Source: Psychrobacillus sp032154225 (GTDB lineage: Bacteria; Bacillota; Bacilli; Bacillales_A; Planococcaceae). Taken from it: a stretch of DNA of 64,000 bases. The stretch spans positions 708,314-772,313 of the forward strand of contig NZ_JALDYF010000001.1 in the NCBI RefSeq assembly GCF_032154225.1, in the 5' to 3' direction. The position numbers and the translations under genes are program-made. The notes beneath the pieces are model-generated. The model was not told the DNA's origin and searched no databases. It saw only the letters and a program-made list of their open reading frames with translations. Positions within the stretch are counted from its first letter, which is position 1. Each line of letters opens with the position of its first letter. Positions 49,903 through 58,069 of the stretch are shown piece by piece.

Positions 49903-51261
49903 TTAATGTGCAAAAACTATTTGTATCCAAAAATATAATAAAGTTAAAGTTATAATTGTCGTTATAGGTATGACAATCACCGTTACGCTTAAATAATCTT
50001 TCCAAGTAACTTTTATCTTATTTTTTCTTAATATATGCATCCAAATGAGAGAAGCAAGTGTACCTATAGGTAACAGCAATGACCCCATATCACTACCAAT
50101 AATGTTTGCAAGATAGATAGTCTTCAATGTGATTGGATCTAACCCCATTTCAGTTAATGTAATAGTACCAATCATTAAAGCTGGATGATTATTAAAAAGG
50201 TTTGAAAGCACTGATACTAATCCTCCCATTATAAAGCTTGCTTGGAATAGCCCTTGATTTACTATCGGCTCAAACCACTGTACCAATAATCCTGTAAGCC
50301 CTACGTTATTTAAACCATATATAATTACGTACATGGAGAAAGCAAAAATAAGAATATGCCATGGTGTTTTCTTTAAAATGTCTACTGGATTTGTTCGTAA
50401 ATGATACCATCTCCACACTAGCAGAACTACGGATCCAAGAACTGCTACAAATTCGATTGGTACATTAATGTAGGATGCAACGAAAAGTAGACAACGCATA
50501 ACAAAGACAAACAACAGTATTTTTAACATAAACTTAGTACGTTTTTGTTTTGACTCTACTGAGATTTTCATTTTTAGTGGATGAAAAGTTTTTGTGAAAA
50601 AAGCCTCCTCAATATCTATTGCGGAATTTGGTAATGTTTTCGGTAGTTTTTTCCTTACTACGATATACATCAAGTATGACATGGATAACAAGCCTAATGT
50701 AGCGGGGACAAACATCATTGCTGTGTGCATCCAAAGAGACATATGAACGATATTTAATGCGATTAGATTAACGATATTACTTACACCAATCGGTGCACTA
50801 GAAGCAGTTGCAATTAGTGCTCCACTCAATAAATATGGAATTTGTTGACTGGGTTTTAGTCTTAGATTCTTAAGTAGTAAAATTAATATTGGTGTTGTTA
50901 TTAAGATACTTCCATCGTTATTAAATAGTAACGTCATCGAAAAACATAACAACTGGATATACCAATATAAACGGTGGCCAGAACCTTTTGCTAAATTGGC
51001 TAACCTTGCAGCTGCCCAATTGAAAAATCCGAAACTCTCTAATATTACAGCCATAACAATCGTTGCCATAATTGTTATAGATGCTCCACCAATTTTACTA
51101 ATGATGTCCAAAATATCTTCTTGGGATACAATCCCTGCTAGTAAAATAATCACCGCACCTATTGATGCAGGCCACGCTTCATTCATTCCCCTAGGTCTCC
51201 AAAATATGATTAACATAGTCGTAAGGAATACCAAACTGGCGATTCCAATCTGAAAACTCAT
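49903..51261 (-). CDS. ArsB/NhaD-superfamily ion transporter
   Basis: A 452-residue protein with 10-12 helices. Signature segments of the ArsB/IT superfamily are SILITTPILILLL with the preceding NND, SAPIGVSNIVNLIAL, and NLFNNHPALMIGT with NIIGSDMGSLLLPIGTLASL. ArsB-type pumps export arsenite, sometimes with an ATPase, but no arsR, arsC or arsA lies nearby, so the ion is not established (arsenite, or sodium/dicarboxylate-type substrates). GGGAAATG is 10 nt before the ATG. It is flanked by unrelated genes and an odd palindrome, so could be a later insertion. Confidence 0.82.
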   Translation of the reverse strand: MSFQIGIASLVFLTTMLIIFWRPRGMNEAWPASIGAVIILLAGIVSQEDILDIISKIGGASITIMATIVMAVILESFGFFNWAAARLANLAKGSGHRLYWYIQLLCFSMTLLFNNDGSILITTPILILLLKNLRLKPSQQIPYLLSGALIATASSAPIGVSNIVNLIALNIVHMSLWMHTAMMFVPATLGLLSMSYLMYIVVRKKLPKTLPNSAIDIEEAFFTKTFHPLKMKISVESKQKRTKFMLKILLFVFVMRCLLFVASYINVPIEFVAVLGSVVLLVWRWYHLRTNPVDILKKTPWHILIFAFSMYVIIYGLNNVGLTGLLVQWFEPIVNQGLFQASFIMGGLVSVLSNLFNNHPALMIGTITLTEMGLDPITLKTIYLANIIGSDMGSLLLPIGTLASLIWMHILRKNKIKVTWKDYLSVTVIVIPITTIITLTLLYFWIQIVFAH

Positions 51262-51417
51262 ACATATACATTTCCCTTCTTTTCTATAAAATTAATTTTT
51301 TTGACCGTTTCCTAGTATGTATATTCGCTCTGCTTTATAAGAAAAGAGGTGTATGTCCATGAATATAAAATATATATTTTTCGATATGTTAGAATTCTAT
51401 CTTTTAATAGAAAACAC

Positions 51418-51465
51418 CCCGAAAAAGTAGAGGCATGGAATATTCCATGCCTCTACTTTTTCGGG
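51418..51465. terminator. Perfect 48-bp palindrome
   Basis: Two 24-bp arms with no spacer (left arm begins CCCGAAAAAGTAGAGGCATG). It lies between the CotB-like gene at 51522 and the transporter start, so it may end minus-strand coat-gene transcription; it lacks the usual T-run. Confidence 0.55.
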
Positions 51466-51521
51466 TATATTGTATTGAATATCATATAAGTAAAATATTT
51501 AAATGAAAGTGACTACTTGAT

Positions 51522-52199
51522 TTATACCTGATGGAGTGTTTTAATATGATCTAAATTTAGGTAAAAGGGAGCTGATCTTGCCCTTTGAATTTCTACGACT
51601 TGTTTTTCGATATTTTTTATTTTTCCAATATAACTTTTATTTCCACCTATATTTAGCACGACAAGTGTATTTTTATATTTTTGAACTTGTTCTTCAAAAC
51701 TTATTGCTAACGAATGATTATTCGACTGTACTGGGACATTTGGGACATTCATGTCGTAGAGACATTCATTTTGGGGATAAGGAATCAGCCATTTCAAATG
51801 TTTCATAGAAATATACATCGTTTTATAAATAGGTGAAAAGAATACAATATAATCATTCATAATACACGTAATATGACCATGAAGTAGCTGACCATCTGTT
51901 ACATAAATTTCAACATTTTTCCCTGTTGCTTGCGTAAGAACTTCTTTAAAAGATAAATCATCTTTGTTTTCGTCCGCAATGATGAGGGAAAACTCTGATG
52001 GGTCCTGTATATCATTTTCATTATTACGATCAACAACAAAACTTTGAATATGATTTAAAGGGATGTACACAAAATCTGTACCATTAAAAAGCACTATCAT
52101 ATCGCTACCCAAATCAACTAAAGTGCCATTAACTAGTTTCTTCCCCGAAATTTCTATTTGAACGACTTCCTTGATTAGACTTTGAATAATTTTATTCAA
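51522..52199 (-). CDS. CotB-related LSm-like repeat protein
   Basis: A 225-residue protein with three beta-barrel-like repeats of about 65 residues, each with a G-x-L or G-x-I turn and a Y-x-x-x-x-H-I/L-K end: LVNGTLVDLG to YIPLNHIQSF, LLHGHITCIM to YISMKHLKWL, and YIGKIKNIE to YLNLDHIKTL. The same pattern builds the N-terminus of the CotB-like gene at 53892, so it is probably a coat paralog. The TTG at 52199 follows GGAAGGAG; the 52217 frame overlaps it. No localisation signal is seen. Confidence 0.65.
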   Translation of the reverse strand: MNKIIQSLIKEVVQIEISGKKLVNGTLVDLGSDMIVLFNGTDFVYIPLNHIQSFVVDRNNENDIQDPSEFSLIIADENKDDLSFKEVLTQATGKNVEIYVTDGQLLHGHITCIMNDYIVFFSPIYKTMYISMKHLKWLIPYPQNECLYDMNVPNVPVQSNNHSLAISFEEQVQKYKNTLVVLNIGGNKSYIGKIKNIEKQVVEIQRARSAPFYLNLDHIKTLHQV

Positions 52200-52342
52200 G
52201 TCTGCATCTCCTTCCAAAAAAATTTTTAGTGTTGTCGATAGATAGTAAGCATGTAATATTTCGACTTTTTCTATTATGTTAAGCTCTCAACAAAAAATAA
52301 ACAGTCTTATTTTCCGCTACTATCACTCTTAAATTACTCTAT

Positions 52343-53818
52343 TTAATAATCTCTCAATTGACGATACATCTTTGCTGCATGCCTCATTAATGAAAGATAC
52401 TGTTTCTCTAATCTAACTATTTCTTCTTTTATACTTTTTGGCAGATGAAAGGAGTTTGTTGCTTCAGATTCAAGACTTTGAACTATATTCCCATAACTTG
52501 CTGTTCCCGTCTTTGTTTTATTAGCATAAGTCGGTTGAATAATGGAATTAAATCGATGTTCCAATTTAATTAAGTTTTCTTCTGCATGCTTCATTAAGGC
52601 ATAGTACTGCTTTACAAGCATTGCTTTTTCTTCTTTTGGGTTCTTTCGTTTCTCCAACTCTTGGCACACATTAGTTTCATCAGGCAGCGGCGTATCACCC
52701 GAACACTCTATTAGTTTATTGTTTTTTAATTCACTAAAGTATTTCTCTTGAATGAATGATATATTAAATTCTGCAATAGGTTCCATCTGTATGGAACTCT
52801 CATCATGAACAATAAGTTTACTTTTCTCAGAAGTTTTTTTCAAATTGGGAAGTGCAGATGGATCATGATTCATTGGACTCCACGCAGTAAGAAGGATTCT
52901 TTTTTCTTTGTCACTTGTGGGATGACTAGTAATACTATTTTTATTAGGCTCCAAAATTTCCTCGTGATTTTCTAGAATGTCATTGCTGTTCAATTGGAAT
53001 AAGTTTGCTTCTTCTTCAACTTCTAGTTCTTCTTCTGTCTGTTTATCTGTAATAGGAAGCTCAATACTTATATCAAATTCATTATTGCTTAACGACTCTA
53101 AATGAAGAAAAATTGCTTGTTCCCCTTGGTGAGGTTCTTGCATGTCTTCTTCCAATAAGGATTCCGTCTGTTTTTTTGCATCATTTTGATGAAAAAAGGA
53201 GACTTTTTCGGGAATGGTTTCTACATAATCGTCATTATTCGTAGGAATCCATTCAGTTAGTAGTATTCTATTATCCCTTTTAATACTTGAAGATTCTTCT
53301 AGGGTAAAGTGTTCCTCACTGCCAACACTTTCATTTGTTAGATGCGCTTCGAGATATTCATCAGTGGGTTGTTTCTCATTAATTAAGATGATTTGTTCTT
53401 TAGGCAAAATGCTATAAATACTTGATATATATGATTTTGGAACATAGAGTAACTCCATATTATTGATTAAGATAATATGATCCTCCAATATGCTGCTTAA
53501 TACACCAAAAACTTCTTGATTACTTAAGCTATTAATCGATACCCAGTTATATTTCATAGCTTTCAATAGATCAGTTAAGTGATTTTTGTTGAGGTGGGGA
53601 ATAATTCTAGGAGATATTAGAAAATCTTTCGCATTTTTAGAAAGAGCGTGAATTTGTTGTAGTGGGAGGTAATATACTTTTTGAGCTACTTCAACGACAA
53701 GATGATCTTGTTTAACATCTACTAAAATACCTTTTATAAATTGATTGTTCTTTAGAAACAAACCAATTTCCGTGTTTTTCATGGCGCATAATACTTGTTC
53801 AAAGGTTTGCTCTTTCAA
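52343..53818 (-). CDS. CotB-related putative spore coat protein with internal duplications
   Basis: A 491-residue protein starting at TTG (10 nt after AAGGAGG). Residues 1-135 carry two LSm-like repeats (GILVDVKQDHLVVEV to YYLPLQQIHAL; FGVLSSILEDHIILI to LYVPKSYISSI). The acidic middle repeats RILLTEWIPTN and RILLTAWSPMN. The C-terminus repeats KQYYALMKHAEENL and KQYLSLMRHAAKMY. Glu/Asn-rich disorder joins them. I know no named family for the whole, but the N-terminal fold and the neighbours point to the spore coat or exosporium. It lies between two CotB-like genes, same strand. Confidence 0.65.
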   Translation of the reverse strand: MKEQTFEQVLCAMKNTEIGLFLKNNQFIKGILVDVKQDHLVVEVAQKVYYLPLQQIHALSKNAKDFLISPRIIPHLNKNHLTDLLKAMKYNWVSINSLSNQEVFGVLSSILEDHIILINNMELLYVPKSYISSIYSILPKEQIILINEKQPTDEYLEAHLTNESVGSEEHFTLEESSSIKRDNRILLTEWIPTNNDDYVETIPEKVSFFHQNDAKKQTESLLEEDMQEPHQGEQAIFLHLESLSNNEFDISIELPITDKQTEEELEVEEEANLFQLNSNDILENHEEILEPNKNSITSHPTSDKEKRILLTAWSPMNHDPSALPNLKKTSEKSKLIVHDESSIQMEPIAEFNISFIQEKYFSELKNNKLIECSGDTPLPDETNVCQELEKRKNPKEEKAMLVKQYYALMKHAEENLIKLEHRFNSIIQPTYANKTKTGTASYGNIVQSLESEATNSFHLPKSIKEEIVRLEKQYLSLMRHAAKMYRQLRDY

Positions 53819-53891
53819 TTTTGGAGCGCCTCCTTCATAGAATATTCGTCGCTTCTGACATACAAACAGTAGCGACGAAAACCTCTTTTAG

Positions 53892-54563
53892 TTATTCACT
53901 TTCTTTTTCTGAGTTTTCGTGTTTATGAGGCTCTTCTCTCTTCTCACGATCCTTATCCATGTCTTTATTTCCTTTATCCTCTTTGTTTCCTTTGTCATCT
54001 TTGTTTCCTTTGTCGTCTTTGCTTCCTTTGTCTTCTTTACTTCCTTTGTCGTCTTTACTTCCTTTGTCGTCTTTGCTTCCTTTATCGTCTTTGTTTCCTT
54101 TATGATCAGGCTTCTTTTTGTCATCTTTTTTTGCCTTTTCAACATGCACTCCGTAACTAATATTTCGTATATGGAACAATGAAATTCTGATAATCTCTTC
54201 ATTGGAAACAATTGTAATGAAATCGTCATCCACATAGTCCATTACACCTTCCAAAGTCTCTGGCCCACCACGGTTAATCTTGACCCAACGAAGTGTCAAT
54301 TTCTCCAAAATCCCCTTGAAGTCTTCTGCTTGGTAATATACAAACCCCTCAGGAATTTCCACACTAAGGTGAACCTGGTTTTTCGTATTATAAGTTAAGC
54401 TTTTTATATGCTGCGTATTATAATAAACGATTCCATCATCTTCTGTAAGCAGCGTAAAGTGATCATCTGCGGCTGAAAGTAGTAAACCTACACGGGATTC
54501 AGGTCCCCCTCTGTCCACTTTAATTACTTTATCAACTAGAGAAAGTATCATTTTTTTATTCAT
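53892..54563 (-). CDS. cotB: Spore coat protein CotB-like
   Basis: A 223-residue protein whose two N-terminal repeats carry the CotB hallmark RGGPES/RGGPET (VDRGGPESRVGLLL, KINRGGPETLEGVM), YYNTQHIKSLTY and RISLFHIRNISYG. In B. subtilis CotB the tail is Ser/Lys-rich and phosphorylated by CotH; here it is replaced by 6-residue repeats of the type KDDKGS (about residues 155-200), then KREEPHKHENSEKESE. GGAGG precedes the ATG by about 10 nt. CotB is an outer-coat protein made late in the mother cell. No cotH or cotG gene is seen nearby. Confidence 0.85.
   Translation of the reverse strand: MNKKMILSLVDKVIKVDRGGPESRVGLLLSAADDHFTLLTEDDGIVYYNTQHIKSLTYNTKNQVHLSVEIPEGFVYYQAEDFKGILEKLTLRWVKINRGGPETLEGVMDYVDDDFITIVSNEEIIRISLFHIRNISYGVHVEKAKKDDKKKPDHKGNKDDKGSKDDKGSKDDKGSKEDKGSKDDKGNKDDKGNKEDKGNKDMDKDREKREEPHKHENSEKESE
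53964..54101 (-). repeat. 18-bp in-frame repeat in the CotB tail
   Basis: About eight tandem units encoding variations of K-D-D-K-G-S/N. The unit length is a multiple of three, so copy-number change keeps the frame. Confidence 0.85.
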
Positions 54564-54717
54564 TATTGTTTACCCTCCTTTTTATAGTATCCTAATATTT
54601 ATATGTATCTTAGGATGTCAAAGTATCGGTCAAACGCCTATATTAGATTAATAGTTCAAGCACTTTAATTTTGATGATCAAACACCCTTATAGAAGAATG
54701 TTTAGTAACTGATACGA

Positions 54718-54748
54718 CAAAAAATGCCGATATAAATACCGGCATTCT
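54718..54748 (-). terminator. Terminator after the 54808 gene
   Basis: AATGCCGGTATT and TATCGGCATT arms, then TTTTTG on the minus strand. Confidence 0.8.
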
Positions 54749-54807
54749 AATTAAATATTTTCAAAAGCTGATTTAAGATACTTTGACCTAGTCAAAGATT
54801 CCTGTTT

Positions 54808-55122
54808 CTATATATACAGATTAATATTATTTCCTTTTCCACTTACTTCGGCAATAATAGCAGATAGGTTTGCAGGATTTGGCTGAATAAAGTTTTTATA
54901 AAGCGGAGCATGAGATAATTCTCTTGACTCAAGTACTTGTTCTTCTTCACTATCTTCTTGTTTTTTATACTCTTTTTCTTTTGCTTCAAGTTTTTCTTCA
55001 AATAATGATTTCATTTTAATGCCGTGAACATTACTAATATAAGCAAAATTATAATCATCCATTAGCATTCTGTTTGCATACATTTGCGATTGTATTGGTT
55101 GTACTGGAATAATATAGCCCAT
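54808..55122 (-). CDS. Conserved protein of the spore gene block
   Basis: A 104-residue protein (MGYIIPVQPIQSQMYANRM at the start) with a Lys/Glu-rich middle (EEKLEAKEKEYKKQED) and a C-terminus SAIIAEVSGKGNNINLYI. AAAAGGAGGCGG gives an excellent ribosome site. I recognise no named family. Its position between cotB and spoVIF, on the same strand, suggests expression during sporulation (inference). No membrane helix or Cys is present. Confidence 0.65.
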   Translation of the reverse strand: MGYIIPVQPIQSQMYANRMLMDDYNFAYISNVHGIKMKSLFEEKLEAKEKEYKKQEDSEEEQVLESRELSHAPLYKNFIQPNPANLSAIIAEVSGKGNNINLYI

Positions 55123-55215
55123 TTTCTCCGCCTCCTTTTTTTATTCTTATACCTTATGCTTGCTCTTTAACCTTTCATTCTTTATATCGCCTGATTTTTC
55201 AGTTTCTTTATAGGG

Positions 55216-55461
55216 TTACATCATTTTTTGAATATCAGATAAACTTAACGAACTTCCACTTTGTAAAATGGAAGACGTTAGTTCATCTTCTAATTCCTTT
55301 GATACCGGCTTTTTCGCAAGCACCCCTACTTTGCGAACTATTTTACGCACTTGCTTTTCATCTGTAAAATCTGCATTGGAAATTGTATTTACAAGCGTAA
55401 ATAAGTCATCCATCGTTACACCTGTTTTATTTTCAATTGCTTTAAAAAAGTTATTTTGCAT
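55216..55461 (-). CDS. spoVIF: Stage VI sporulation protein F
   Basis: An 81-residue helical protein: NNFFKAIENKTGV, DLFTLVNTISNADFTDEKQV and RKIVRKVGVLAKKPVSKELE match my memory of B. subtilis SpoVIF (YjcC), which is required with GerE for full coat maturation and acts in the mother cell. GGGGGGAG precedes the ATG by 7 nt. It lies in the same relative position as in B. subtilis, between coat genes and yjcF-yjcH. Confidence 0.9.
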   Translation of the reverse strand: MQNNFFKAIENKTGVTMDDLFTLVNTISNADFTDEKQVRKIVRKVGVLAKKPVSKELEDELTSSILQSGSSLSLSDIQKMM

Positions 55462-55497
55462 TCTACTTCTCCCCCCATTTCACATCATTTTTTTAGA

Positions 55498-55647
55498 TTA
55501 AGGGAGAAAGCTTGCGCCAACGATGATTAATAATATAAATAAAACGACGATTAATACGAAAGTTGAAGAACTTTTTCTTCCACCACCATATCCTGCTCCA
55601 CCGCCATAACCGTATCCAGAGTATCCACCACAACAGTAGTCATTCAT
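55498..55647 (-). CDS. yjcZ: YjcZ-family sporulation micro-protein
   Basis: A 49-residue ORF too short for usual cut-offs: MNDYCCGGYSGYGYGGGAGY, a short basic-Ser stretch (GRKSSSTF) and a single membrane helix VLIVVLFILLIIVGASF. The Gly/Tyr-rich head plus hydrophobic helix is the hallmark of the YjcZ/TIGR01732 family of tiny spore-associated membrane proteins. AGAGGAGGGG precedes the ATG. It is 36 bp upstream of spoVIF and probably co-transcribed with it. Confidence 0.85.
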   Translation of the reverse strand: MNDYCCGGYSGYGYGGGAGYGGGRKSSSTFVLIVVLFILLIIVGASFLP

Positions 55648-55716
55648 ATTCTTTCCCCTCCTCTCCTCTTCAACTTAATGTATGCAGAAGGTGATCGAGG
55701 AAAAAGGGCGAATCAA

Positions 55717-56082
55717 CTAATATGTAGTTTTTCGTTTTTGAAAAATAAATGCACCAATGACGCCAAATAATATAGCAGCGCTAATACCAGAGCTTGTTAC
55801 TTCAAACATTCCCGTTAAAACGCCAATCAAACCATGTTTTTCGGCTTCTGCAAGCGCCCCATGTGTCAATGAATTACCGAATGATGTGATCGGTATCGTC
55901 GCACCTGCACCCGCAAAATCAATTAGCGGCTCATATAAACCAAAGCCATCTAAAATAGATCCACTTACTACTAATGTGCTTAGTGTATGCGCGGGTGTAA
56001 GTTTAAAAGCATCCATTAGCACTTGGCCAATTACACAAATAAGACCACCAACAATAAATGCAGTAATGAGTGATGAAATCAT
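55717..56082 (-). CDS. spoVAE: SpoVAE (SpoVAEb-type)
   Basis: A 121-residue membrane protein with three to four helices (ISSLITAFIVGGLICVIGQV, HTLSTLVVSGSILDGFGLYE, GAGATIPITSFGNSL). It is a subunit of the inner-membrane channel that moves Ca2+-dipicolinate into the forespore and out during germination. The ATG at 56082 follows AGAGGGG; the longer frame to 56124 lies inside spoVAD. It begins 1 nt after the spoVAD stop, so translation is coupled. It resembles SpoVAC, as usual for this family. Confidence 0.93.
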   Translation of the reverse strand: MISSLITAFIVGGLICVIGQVLMDAFKLTPAHTLSTLVVSGSILDGFGLYEPLIDFAGAGATIPITSFGNSLTHGALAEAEKHGLIGVLTGMFEVTSSGISAAILFGVIGAFIFQKRKTTY

Positions 56083-56083
56083 A

Positions 56084-57091
56084 TTATCCCCTCTTTTCCA
56101 TTCGACATTCAATAGCATGTGCAATACAAGGAATCGTTTCCCCTTGTTGGTATGTCAAAGGGGATAAAAGTGCTCCAGTTGCAACAAGTAATACCCTTTT
56201 AAATACGCCACTTTTTAGTTGCTCATATATATGACTGAAAAAAACGGCTGCTGAACAACCGGCTCCACTCGCACCAGCATTAAAAAAATCATTTTCTCCA
56301 TAAAACTGAGCACCAGCGTCTTGTAAAATAACATGGCTATCTGTATCGCTAAACATCTCTTTTAAAATGGACAAGCCTATTTTTCCTAAATCTCCTGTCA
56401 TAATGACATCATAATCTGCCATCCTACTATTTGTATTAACTAAATGCCTTTCAATTGTATCCCTAGCCGCAGATGCCATCGCCGCTCCCATATGTAAAGG
56501 ATCCGTTTGCCCGCCATCCACCACTTTTCCAATCGTTGCATGCGTAATAATAGGTGCATTTTTTGCATGCTTTTGTAACATAGCAAAACCAGCCGCAGTG
56601 ACGGTCCATTGAGCAGTTTTTGGCTTTTGCGCCCCGTACTCTAATGGATATCTAAATTGCCTTTCCACAGTAGGATGGTGGCTAGATGCACCAGCTAAAA
56701 CCGATTTTGCATTGCCAGCTTCCAATAAAAGACTACCAACAATAACTGCTTCCATAGAGCTTGCACAAGCAGAAAAAACACCTAAAAACGGCAGTGCTAG
56801 CTCTCTTGCTGCAAAATTCGTTGGAGAAAGCTGGTTGATTAAATCTCCTCCTATAAGATAGTCAATAGTATTCATCTGCTCATGTCCTTTTTTAACCGCA
56901 AGTGCGCAAACTTTTTCAATAAAACGCCTATTTGCTTGTTCATATGTTTCATCTTTTTCATTTTCTAATAGAAGTATTTCATCAAAAGATGCAGCAAAAA
57001 CACTATCCTTTTCCATTGGACCTGCAATAACAGCTGTACTGGCGATACTTGGCTTTTCTATAAATTGAATAGTCCCTTTTGTATTCACCAT
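56084..57091 (-). CDS. spoVAD: SpoVAD, dipicolinate-binding protein
   Basis: A 335-residue thiolase-fold protein (B. subtilis about 338). Typical segments: FSACASSMEAVIVGSLLLEA, SSHHPTVERQFRYPLEYG, GDLGKIGLSI and FNAGASGAGCSAAVFFSHI. SpoVAD sits on the outer face of the spore inner membrane and binds Ca-DPA. The start overlaps spoVAC by 7 nt. Complete, with no sign of decay. Confidence 0.95.
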   Translation of the reverse strand: MVNTKGTIQFIEKPSIASTAVIAGPMEKDSVFAASFDEILLLENEKDETYEQANRRFIEKVCALAVKKGHEQMNTIDYLIGGDLINQLSPTNFAARELALPFLGVFSACASSMEAVIVGSLLLEAGNAKSVLAGASSHHPTVERQFRYPLEYGAQKPKTAQWTVTAAGFAMLQKHAKNAPIITHATIGKVVDGGQTDPLHMGAAMASAARDTIERHLVNTNSRMADYDVIMTGDLGKIGLSILKEMFSDTDSHVILQDAGAQFYGENDFFNAGASGAGCSAAVFFSHIYEQLKSGVFKRVLLVATGALLSPLTYQQGETIPCIAHAIECRMEKRG

Positions 57092-57540
57092 GAAAGCACA
57101 CCGACTTTTACTAATATCGTTTTAATAAGTGCTACAAAAAATGCAGATAGTACGCCAAATACAATGACTGATCCAGCAAGTTTGAATATATTACCACCGA
57201 TACCAAGCACATATCCCTCTGATTTATGCTCTATTGCAGCGGAAATAACCGCATTACCGAATCCAGTTACCGGAACTGCAGATCCAGCTCCTCCAAATTG
57301 TGAAATCTTTTTATATAATCCTGTACCTGTTAAAATCATTGCGAAAAATACCATCGTTGCCACTGTTGGATTGGCAGCAGTTCGTTCCGTAAAATCAAAA
57401 AAACGAATATAAAAAAAAGAAACAAATTGACCAATTGTGCAAATAATTCCTCCAACGAAAAAAGCTTTTAACATATTTATGAATAATGGAGCTTTCGGTG
57501 TCTGTTTGTCTACAATAGTTTGAAATTGTTTTTGGTCCAT
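57085..57540 (-). CDS. spoVAC: SpoVAC, mechanosensitive DPA channel subunit
   Basis: A 151-residue membrane protein with about four helices: FINMLKAFFVGGIICTIGQF, VATMVFFAMILTGTGLYKKI, GGAGSAVPVTGFGNAVIS and a final helix VFGVLSAFFVALIKTILV. SpoVAC is the mechanosensitive component of the DPA channel. The ATG overlaps the lipoprotein stop by 1 nt (TAATG) and has AAAGGAAGAG upstream. Confidence 0.95.
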   Translation of the reverse strand: MDQKQFQTIVDKQTPKAPLFINMLKAFFVGGIICTIGQFVSFFYIRFFDFTERTAANPTVATMVFFAMILTGTGLYKKISQFGGAGSAVPVTGFGNAVISAAIEHKSEGYVLGIGGNIFKLAGSVIVFGVLSAFFVALIKTILVKVGVLSW

Positions 57541-57941
57541 TATGTCTCTTCCTTTGATAAAGATTTTATATTTTCAATAGCCTGATTTAATTCTTCCCCT
57601 TGCAGTTGATGATCAATTATTTTTGCTAGTTCCCATTTAATTTTTATATCCGCGGTGACGATTATTTCTTTACCTGGTAACTTTTCTTCTAAGTACTTCT
57701 TCACCTTGTTTTCGATTTTTTCTTTATTGAATCGTTTTAACCTTTGTATATCAATCGAAACAATTACATCGTTTCCTTCTAATACACTGGTGTACGCCAT
57801 AACATCCGAATAATTATCTAACTCACTTTCCACTTCCTGAGCTTCTTTCGTTTGCTTTGCATCATATACGGTATCTTTAGATGCGTCCGAACATCCAGTT
57901 AATAGGAGGAACATGACGAGTACATACAGTTTTTTTTTCAT
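57540..57941 (-). CDS. YhcN/YlaJ-type sporulation lipoprotein
   Basis: A 133-residue precursor with lipobox LLTGC (Cys about 17) and a domain of the YhcN/YlaJ type (DVIVSIDIQRLKRFNKEKIE, VTADIKIKWELAKIIDHQL). Such spore inner-membrane lipoproteins co-occur with spoVAC-AD-AE in second spoVA operons. The ATG at 57941 is chosen: GGAG sits 7 nt upstream, and the sigma-G-like -10 lies just beyond. The longer frame to 58019 would have its start upstream of that promoter. First gene of the operon, in the place of spoVAA/AB of the canonical operon. Confidence 0.85.
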   Translation of the reverse strand: MKKKLYVLVMFLLLTGCSDASKDTVYDAKQTKEAQEVESELDNYSDVMAYTSVLEGNDVIVSIDIQRLKRFNKEKIENKVKKYLEEKLPGKEIIVTADIKIKWELAKIIDHQLQGEELNQAIENIKSLSKEET

Positions 57942-57960
57942 ATGCATACTCCTTTTCGAA

Positions 57961-57990
57961 TAGTATGAGCTGTTCATTTGAAAATATGCA
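57961..57990 (-). promoter_or_regulatory. Sigma-G-type promoter of the spoVA operon
   Basis: On the minus strand: TGCATA, 17-bp spacer, CATACTA. The -10 equals the forespore consensus; the -35 differs from TGAATA by one base. The leader would be about 15 nt. Confidence 0.7.
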
Positions 57991-58032
57991 AAACGAATAG
58001 AGATATTTGCCCTAGTCACAATCGTGGGGTTA

Positions 58033-58041
58033 CATAAGTTA
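58033..58041 (+). promoter_or_regulatory. Sigma-K-like -10 of the cotZ gene
   Basis: CATAAGTTA fits the mother-cell CATANNNTA pattern and lies 29 bp before the ATG. An AC-type -35 at the ideal distance is not clear. Confidence 0.5.
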
Positions 58042-58069
58042 GAAAGAGATAAAGAGGAGGTGAAAATTA

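Noticed and set aside
52343..54563. CotB-like cluster considered as LSm/Hfq-type RNA-binding proteins
   Set aside because: The RGGPES signature and neighbouring spore genes match CotB better; no Hfq Sm2 motif is seen.
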